Shown here piece by piece: positions 19,047-24,406 of a DNA stretch of 24,406 bases. Origin of the DNA: Seminavis robusta (lineage: Eukaryota; Bacillariophyta; Bacillariophyceae; Naviculales; Naviculaceae); the NCBI GenBank assembly GCA_903772945.1, contig CAICTM010001685.1, positions 1 through 24,406 on the forward strand, given 5' to 3'. Below the pieces are notes generated by a model that saw only the letters and a program-made list of their open reading frames with translations, did not search any database and was not told where the DNA came from. Each line of letters begins with the position of its first letter. Positions within the stretch are counted from its first letter, which is position 1. Position numbers and translations under genes: made by a program.

Positions 19047-20783
19047 ACTACCCCGCCCACCAGGATGCCCCTGTGGGTCCTGGTTGGGTGGGGGTTGTGA
19101 TGGGGGTTGGGTAGGCTGGGAAAATCCTGGGTGGAATCCGGCATCAGCAAGATACTGTAGTCCATGATAGGGTGCTGGCTGTGGCTGATGGTAAGGCTGA
19201 TGGGTAGCTGCTGGGTACAACTGTGCTGGCTGAAGAGAGCGTGGGTCGCTCCGAGGGCGCTTGTCATCTTGCTTGAGTAGAGGGGACGTCACGGGAATAC
19301 CATCTTGAGTTGCAACGGGTACATTTGAAGGTGGTGGTCGCTTCTGGTAGGGATTGCCATGGTAGCCCTGGAGGAAGTCTGGGTGTGTGTAGACATCATT
19401 GGTGCCCTGGTGGTGATATTGTCCATGGACTGGAGATTGATGAGGAGTCTGGTAACTTCCATACTGGGGCACAGGCATACCCGGTACAGGAGCATCATTG
19501 GCACCCCCTCCAGGAGGATGTGGTTGTCTGGAGGAAGGAGGGTTGGAGGGGGTGGCAGTGGCTTCAGATGGTCTTTGCATATTACTGAACAAGGCCATCA
19601 TCTGCTGAAATCTTGCTTCACTGGCTTCCTGATCCTTTTGGTGCTTTGCCTCCAGCTGTTGCAGTTGTTCTTGGTGTTTCTTCTCCATTCTCTCCATGGC
19701 GTCTAATGTGGACTTGGTCTGTTGCTGCATGGCTAATGTGGACTGTGTCTGCTGTTCCACTGCTGCTTTAAGGGCTGCTATTTCTTTGGACTGTGCATCA
19801 CTAGTAACATCACTGGTTGCCACAGTGGTGGCTGTAGCTGGTACAGAGACATTGGTCACCGGTGCCTGATTGTGTCCCCAGGTTCTGACTTTGTCTGCCC
19901 AAGTAGTGATGATTGCTTCCACTGAAGCAATAGAGGCATCATCTTGATACAGTGTTTGAAAGGAGCGACTGCTGTATGAGTACTGATCCCAAGAATCATC
20001 CCTTGGAGTTCGTGGTTGTCTTTGAATGACAGAGGGTTCCTCATCTTTCAGGGCATAGTCTTGTGGGAAGATGGTGGCATCTGAGAAGATATCTGTGAGT
20101 TTGTCCACCACGGTGTCTCTTGCACTCTTCTGGCAGATGACATAGTACTGTCCTGTAGTGGCATAGGATTTGTGGCGTTCCAGATCCAACAGCAGGGGCT
20201 TGCCATTGGCAGTGACAATCTTCTCTAAGAGCAAAAGACGAATTTCATCCTCAAAGTTTGGATTCAGATCTTGAAGAGGAACACCTGTGGTGGCATTGAT
20301 GACATCCATATGTTGGATAACTGCCTTCTTCATAAGGTCATGGTGCTTTCTTTGTCTGCTGATCTTGTTCAATTTTGGACTGAGGAGATCCAACTGAGGG
20401 TGTTGCAGAGTGGGATCCTTGGCAATGGCTTTCATAAGGTTCTCAAAGGCTGGACGGTCGGTGATTCCCACCTGGATACCAAGGATGTCAAACTTCTCAG
20501 TATCGACCTTGACTTTGGTTGGAACAATGGCAATGGGACAGGTGATGGAAGGCCTCTGCTGACGTAGCCAACTGGATACCCTGGGTAACAGGCCATCGCG
20601 GAAGGTCTTCTTAGGATTCTTCCCGGCAATGTAGCATACTGTGGCAGTTTGGGATTCCTCTAGGCTGTGTGGGCGGAGGAAGAGCTTGTGTTCTTTGAGA
20701 AAGGGAACCACTCCTTGAATCTTCTTGAGTGCAGGGACGCTGTCGTAATCAGGGCTGTGCACATAGAAGGAACAGGCAAATCG
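19044..20783 (-). pseudogene. LINE A ORF1 (5' truncated)
   Basis: This ORF would be the RNA-binding partner protein of the LINE. The element begins in the middle of coding text (RFACSFYVHSPDYDS); no ATG is available until MKAIAKDP, and the open frame past 20783 is host sequence. The N-terminal ~250 residues are a globular domain (VCYIAGKNPKKTFRDGLL, ITCPIAIVPTKVKVD). A long coiled coil covers roughly 19570-19800 (AALKAAVEQQ through MERMEKKHQEQLQQLEAKH). The C-terminal ~170 residues are Pro/Gln/His/Gly-rich. No CCHC knuckle is seen, which is notable for an I-type ORF1. The frame has no internal stop from the insertion junction to TAA at 19046-19044. Confidence 0.82.
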
Positions 20784-20791
20784 ATTTATTC
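20784..20791. repeat. Target-site duplication of LINE A, right copy
   Basis: This is the second ATTTATTC, directly after the LINE 5' end. Its continuation (CCTGATGAC) is the host gene text that resumes in frame. Confidence 0.88.
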
Positions 20792-22113
20792 CTGATGACA
20801 CTGCTGGCGAATTCTACAGGCACGAGACCATTCACCAGCAGAGTGGAATTTCGAAGCTGGTGGCTCAGAGCTACTTCAGAAGTGGTTTCAGCTTTGACAA
20901 AGACTCTATCAGACCAGACAAGGCGATGGTGGATTTTGCGGCTGCACATTACTACAGCACACTGACCAGAACTCAGCGTGAACGGAATTGTCACATCAAT
21001 CGCTTCTATTATGAGATGGGAAGGCGTCACGAGAAAGAGACCCGCGATCTCATGGCTGGGCTGCGGGGGGAAGACTACCGCAGGATCCTGCCCCCTTCGA
21101 ACATTGCTGATGTAAATAGGAGGTACTTCCATGGGAAACTTGCCATCACAAGGTGTCTCCCAATGCCAAACATATACACCACTGAGAATCATGCATACAC
21201 TTCCATTAGGGAGTGCACCGCAGAGCTTCTGCACAGGGGGACTCCCATGTCTCTCATGATGCTCCAGGATCTCTTTGAACCGAGCCTCTCCATTCCTGGT
21301 AAGATTAGCTGGATAACCGAGACCCAAAGGGTGAGAAAACTGATGGTTCGCTCTCTGCAGAAATCGCTCTTGCTAGAGGACAAGCGAATCAATGTATCCT
21401 CGAAGCATGACATGGACTTGTTCAAGTCTAGTGTGGTGGGACGGCTCCATACCTTGGGACTCAACTGCGAAGACGTCATGTTCCTTCCGTTCATTATATG
21501 GACCGACGGTGTCACCACTTGTTATATCAAGAAAAACAGCAATGTCTGGGCAGGGTCTATCATGCTGGGCCCGACCAAGGACAACTTTAACTCAATGGAC
21601 AACACAACTGCACTTGTCATTGGGAGGGAAAAGGATCTGGAAGACAATGCAGTGGACCACTCTCATGTCATGGGAATAGTAAACCGTGAAATTCAGACCA
21701 TAGTGGAGGGACCACCTTCCCAGTACTACTCTCGAGCACATGACCGGGTGATTCATGTTGTGATGGGGCAGTTTGGTTACTTTGGAGACCAGCCTGAGAG
21801 AAGGAAGGTCACTGCAACTGCGGCGCTGAAACAGTCATACCACACCAGGTTCATACACAGAGCTCATCACAAGGAAATGTTTGATCTGTTGAAACCCTGT
21901 GAACGTTGCTTCAATCTTCTCAGGGAAGGCACTGAACTAACGAGCTGCGCCAACTGCTGCTGCTCGGATGCAATGGACAAAGGCCCTGTCAAGCCAAAGC
22001 TGGCGACATCACCATCCAATGAATACCCAGAGCCGAGCTCTCTTGAAGGAAACCCTGTTGAAGAGACTAAAGGTAGCGAGAGATGTATTACGAATGATGT
22101 TATAAGATTATGA
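20791..22113 (+). pseudogene. Zinc-finger gene, 3' part after LINE A (transposase-like look)
   Basis: This is the continuation of the gene at 12612, in the same phase across the target duplication (440 codons, to TGA at 22111-22113). Visible features are FYRHETIHQQ near the start, LPFIIWTDGV (Asp codon at 21505), SVWAG-like NVWAGSIML, FGDQPERRK (from about 21781), and a C-terminal zinc ribbon-like pair, KPCERC (21898-21909) and SCANCCC (21943-21963). The combination WTDG, then GDQPERR, then CxxC resembles by eye a large repeated protein family in diatom genomes and also the late part of some DDE transposases; this is not verified. The frame is clean. The last ~19 residues (after EGNP) may come from a copia LTR, so the true C-terminus is probably lost. 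Confidence 0.75.
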
Positions 22114-22206
22114 GGAAAAGCTACTTTGTTGTCTCTGGATATCTGTAGATGAGTGGAGGCTAGATTCCGGTTGACGGTGGACGGTCAGACGGCCGGAATC
22201 AGCACA
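22056..22206 (-). repeat. Candidate 3' LTR of copia 2
   Basis: On the minus strand, a purine tract AGAGGCTGAGGG (22218-22207) directly precedes TGTGCTGATTCC, and 151 bp later the sequence reads CTCTTCAACA. TG...CA ends and a polypurine tract are LTR hallmarks, and a TATAA word occurs inside. The limits are inferred without a second LTR copy. If right, the plus-strand gene loses its own sequence at 22056. Confidence 0.4.
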
Positions 22207-22223
22207 CCCTCAGCCTCTACTCA
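22150..22223. repeat. Nested inverted repeat at the copia 2 gene/LTR boundary
   Basis: TGAGTGGAGGCT (22150-22161) pairs with AGCCTCTACTCA (22212-22223) with one mismatch, and inside it GATTCCGG (22163-22170) pairs perfectly with CCGGAATC (22193-22200). The outer right arm includes the copia 2 stop codon and the purine tract. Confidence 0.6.
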
Positions 22224-22664
22224 GGTATGGGCTGGAGATAGCGTGCACGTTTGAGAATGTGGTGAGCCGTCGGGTGATGCTTGCTGAAGTAGTCAGCATC
22301 ATTCTCTTTGCCAGGGCGCCAATATACTAGGAATTGGCCCTGTTGTATGCGATCTCTGATCCAATAGAAGCGCATGTCGATTGCTTTGGATCGTCTTTGT
22401 TTGACTGTGTTAAGGGCGAGTCCAACGGCCACCTCGTTGTCGGTTTGGATCGGGGTGGCTGGTTGTGGGTGGCCCATCTCGTCCAAGGTTGTGCGGATTG
22501 TGCAAGCTTCCCTGGCATTGTAGTAAAGAGCTGCCAGTTCTGCTTCCGTAGCTGAGGCAAGCACCATGGGTAGAATGGAGCTGATGATTAGGATGGCTCC
22601 GTTGTGTGGAGGGAGCTTGTCCGCTGGTTTGGGAGCTGTGTTTGGTTGTTGTAGTGAGTCAGAT
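22217..22664 (-). pseudogene. Copia 2 RNase H domain (5' cut by LINE B)
   Basis: The frame is open from 22664 to TAG at 22217-22219. It reads SDSLQQPN, then NGAILIISSIL, then the RNase H text: SATEAELAALYYNAREA (catalytic Glu), PIQTDNEVAVGLA (Asp), KQRRSKAIDMRFYWIRDRI, WRPGKENDADYFSKHH (last Asp region). This is the normal C-terminal end of a copia polyprotein. The 5' part of the gene is missing at the LINE B junction, where the sequence switches to AAAAAAATAACG. Within the window no internal stop is seen. Confidence 0.85.
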
Positions 22665-22896
22665 AAAAAAATAACGAAGTTTTATTATTTAGGCTGCACC
22701 TCAATAGACCACCCGCTGAACGGAGCCATATTGAACCGGAGTACCTCAGACGTACAAGGACGCCCACATAGGAACCGGCCTAGTGCAAGCCCCCCACCGG
22801 AGAAGTTGAAAAACTCCGGAGGGTGCTTTGCAGCTAACTAACTGCCCTTGGCTGGAATGCCATCTATTTCTACGGTAAGACCCCCTCTGTGCATAG
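22665..22896 (-). other. LINE B 3' untranslated region and tail
   Basis: These 232 bp end, in the element's sense, CGTTATTTTTTT at the copia 2 junction. The 3' stem-loop is kept (CCACCGGAG against CTCCGGAGG, one mismatch), while much of the rest differs from LINE A. The last ~55 bp before the ORF2 stop are nearly identical between copies. Confidence 0.7.
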
Positions 22897-24389
22897 TTAC
22901 CCTGTGTCATTGTTCTGCACTGTGCGTGCATGCTCGTCCCTGAGTGCCTTGTCGACGACGGGCAGCCAATTGGCAAGCCACGCTATGATGTCGCCTGGGC
23001 CCTTTGCCATTTGCTCGTCAAGCGGTCGCTTGAAAATAAAATCCACGAGCTCCGCTGGGATCAGATCCGCTTTCTCGTAAATGAGTTCCACCTCCCGCTG
23101 AAGCTGTTCGTGCTTCTTCTTCCACTGGGCTTCCCTGTCTTTGCCATGCCTGGCAGCGTTGCGATCCTCCCACAGGTTCCACCACTGCTGGATGAGCAGT
23201 GAGGCTAGGTTGGTGACCCAGAGCTGCCCTGTCTTGGTGGTCTCCTGGGAGCCGACCTGATGCAGATATGCATCTTGATGCTTAGCCCAGTGCGTGGACA
23301 AACGTCCTCTCAGGAAGTTGTCCCAACCAATGAGATTTTGAGTGTCAACGAGGTCCCTATACCTGTCAGGGTAATGCCATGGGTGGAGGAATCGATCTTC
23401 AAAGTGGTATTGTAGTCCATCCAGAGCAATTTCCAGGAGGAAGGGGTCGGTGGAATCCTTGCGCAACTTTGTGCTGATCGCTCGTTGCATGGTCCCTCGC
23501 CACAAATCCACGTCAACATGTGGGCATCGGTAAACATGGGTTTCAGTCTCGTGATCACCGCCACAACGGGGACAGTGGTGATCATACTTGGGGTCATCCC
23601 GGTGGACCCGTTTCCCAACTGGCAACAATTGAAATAGGAACTTCACAATTGACAGCTCGACCATGGGCTGTCCAATCAACCAGTGCAGGGGTGTCCTCAT
23701 CCCAGTCGGGATTCAGTTTGACAATGTGGTCGAACAGGGGCGCTGGTCTTCCTGAGATGCCGCAGTTTCTGGGGAGCTTGTATGTGATGTTCCTTTGGGA
23801 AGGTGCAGCTGGGCCAGGTTGCCGGAAATCGGAGTACTTGGAGTGATCCTGTTTCATGTGTCTGTTCATGTAACTGCCTGCCAAGTTTGTCAGCTCTGCA
23901 GTTCAGTTGTGTGTTAGGGGAAGTGTTTCATGGCCTTGTGCTTGTCCTGGTGCGACTTTATGTGCTCCATCTTGGGAACGTGACTGCAGCCCGGAACAAT
24001 CCTCGATCTGTTGCAGACATCCCAGTCGGAGTTCAACGAATCATTGGGGTACCACCCTCATACTCGAGACAGCTAGCGCACTTATTTCGTACAGATCATT
24101 GTCGCATAAGTGTACATATTCTTCATGCTGGTCTGATCGTAGAACTCCAGGAATCGTCGAAGAAGGCAAGTAGGGGATAGAATGCCATAGGCCTCGGCCC
24201 TGTAGGAAGTCGGAACCATACAAAAACTGGACCAGAGCACCGAAGACAATTTGGCCCGGTTGTCTGCCAGGACCCATGCCAAACTCGCCTTACCGGCTTC
24301 AATGTCTGCGCCCCATCGCTGGCACCCAGAAGGGCATGGCTGTGACAATCTGCAGGACTGAGTAGGCGTCCACCATCCACTCAAGCTTG
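22897..24389 (-). pseudogene. LINE B ORF2 C-terminal part (RNase H, zinc motif), frameshifted
   Basis: The 267-codon frame 23700-22897 matches the C-terminus of LINE A ORF2, including CPRCGGDHETETHVYRCPH and WWNLWEDRNAARHG, and ends at the same stop. A 26-bp deletion flanked by TTG repeats near 23650 shifts the frame. Upstream, RNase H text (IEAGKASLAWVLADN, SYRAEAYGILSP, YTYATM in place of LCDNES) is scattered over several frames because of single-base deletions. The domain cannot be made from this copy as written. Homology ends near 24389. Confidence 0.82.
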
Positions 24390-24406
24390 TAGTATCTCTC
24401 TCTTCC

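Larger units (their letters stand above)
12985..20783 (-). mobile_element. LINE A: non-LTR retrotransposon, 5' truncated
   Basis: This 7.8-kb element, read on the minus strand, has ORF1 (without its start), ORF2 with apurinic-type endonuclease, reverse transcriptase, RNase H and a C-terminal zinc motif, and a 231-nt 3' region. The endonuclease-RT-RNase H layout resembles the I superfamily. The 5' end lies inside ORF1 coding sequence, as is usual when target-primed reverse transcription stops early. It is flanked by an 8-bp duplication. ORF2 has two in-frame stops. A second copy of its 3' part occurs at 22665-24389. Confidence 0.9.
22056..22664 (-). mobile_element. Ty1/copia element 2, 3' end (RNase H plus candidate LTR)
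   Basis: This is the end of a copia pol gene on the minus strand followed by a purine tract and a TG...CA-bounded stretch. It is a different family from copia 1 (RNase H reads SATEAELAALYYNAREA). Its upstream part should lie beyond LINE B, which interrupts it at 22664/22665. Confidence 0.65.
22665..24389 (-). mobile_element. LINE B: second copy of the same LINE, 3' part
   Basis: From 22665 the sequence aligns with 12985 onward of LINE A, first the 3' region, then ORF2 C-terminus and RNase H. The coding part from 22897 to about 23640 differs at few positions, the distal 3' region at many more. It carries a 26-bp deletion (equivalent to 13971-13996) and, beyond about 23740, many single-base indels. 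Similarity stops at about 24389, either the 5' truncation point or the edge of reliable sequence. It is inserted into the copia 2 RNase H gene. No right-hand target duplication is recognisable. Confidence 0.85.

Noticed and set aside
20749..21327. 192-codon minus-strand frame over the LINE 5' junction
   Set aside because: It crosses the insertion junction and is antisense to the zinc-finger gene, which has the better-supported frame.

Overview
The window looks like nuclear DNA of a pennate diatom; the exact species cannot be read from it. The evidence is a Ty1/copia element of the diatom CoDi type, a tyrosine-recombinase retroelement, a LINE with the EN-RT-RNase H layout, a short spliceosomal intron, and no bacterial operon structure. 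Almost all of it is mobile DNA, much of it nested, with one divergent gene pair in the middle.

Layout. (1) 1-2620, + strand: 3' part of a DIRS-like retrotransposon, with a frameshifted RNase H end, a largely intact tyrosine recombinase, and two nearly identical direct repeats (1715-1930 and 2387-2620) arranged like the split direct repeats of Ngaro/PAT-type elements. (2) 2621-3068: GC-rich TCG-type low-complexity DNA and a 14-bp inverted repeat. (3) about 3069-11235, - strand: a decayed Ty1/copia element (leader/LTR candidate, gag, protease, integrase, chromodomain-like segment, RT, RNase H) with several frameshifts and stops and no recognisable 3' LTR. (4) 11271-12611: a small acidic ORF, a 268-residue minus-strand gene with a 38-nt intron, and a 315-bp divergent promoter region. 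(5) From 12612, + strand: a zinc-finger gene cut in two by a 7.8-kb 5'-truncated LINE (12985-20783, - strand) flanked by an 8-bp target-site duplication; its coding frame resumes exactly at 20791 and runs to 22113. (6) 22056-22664, - strand: the end of a second copia element (RNase H and a candidate 3' LTR), which probably truncates the 3' end of that gene. (7) 22665-24389, - strand: a second copy of the same LINE, inserted into the second copia.

The order of events can be read from the nesting: LINE A entered the zinc-finger gene, copia 2 probably entered the same gene downstream, and LINE B then entered copia 2. The zinc-finger gene belongs, as far as I can judge by eye, to a repeated diatom family with a transposase-like look (WTDG, GDQPERR and paired CxxC motifs); it may itself be a DNA transposon gene, with the divergent minus-strand gene as a possible partner.

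Caution: the first ~570 bases and the last ~650 bases carry many single-base indels, several at short homopolymers, while the interior has long clean frames. Some edge frameshifts may be consensus errors. No rRNA, tRNA, CRISPR array or cellular housekeeping gene was seen.
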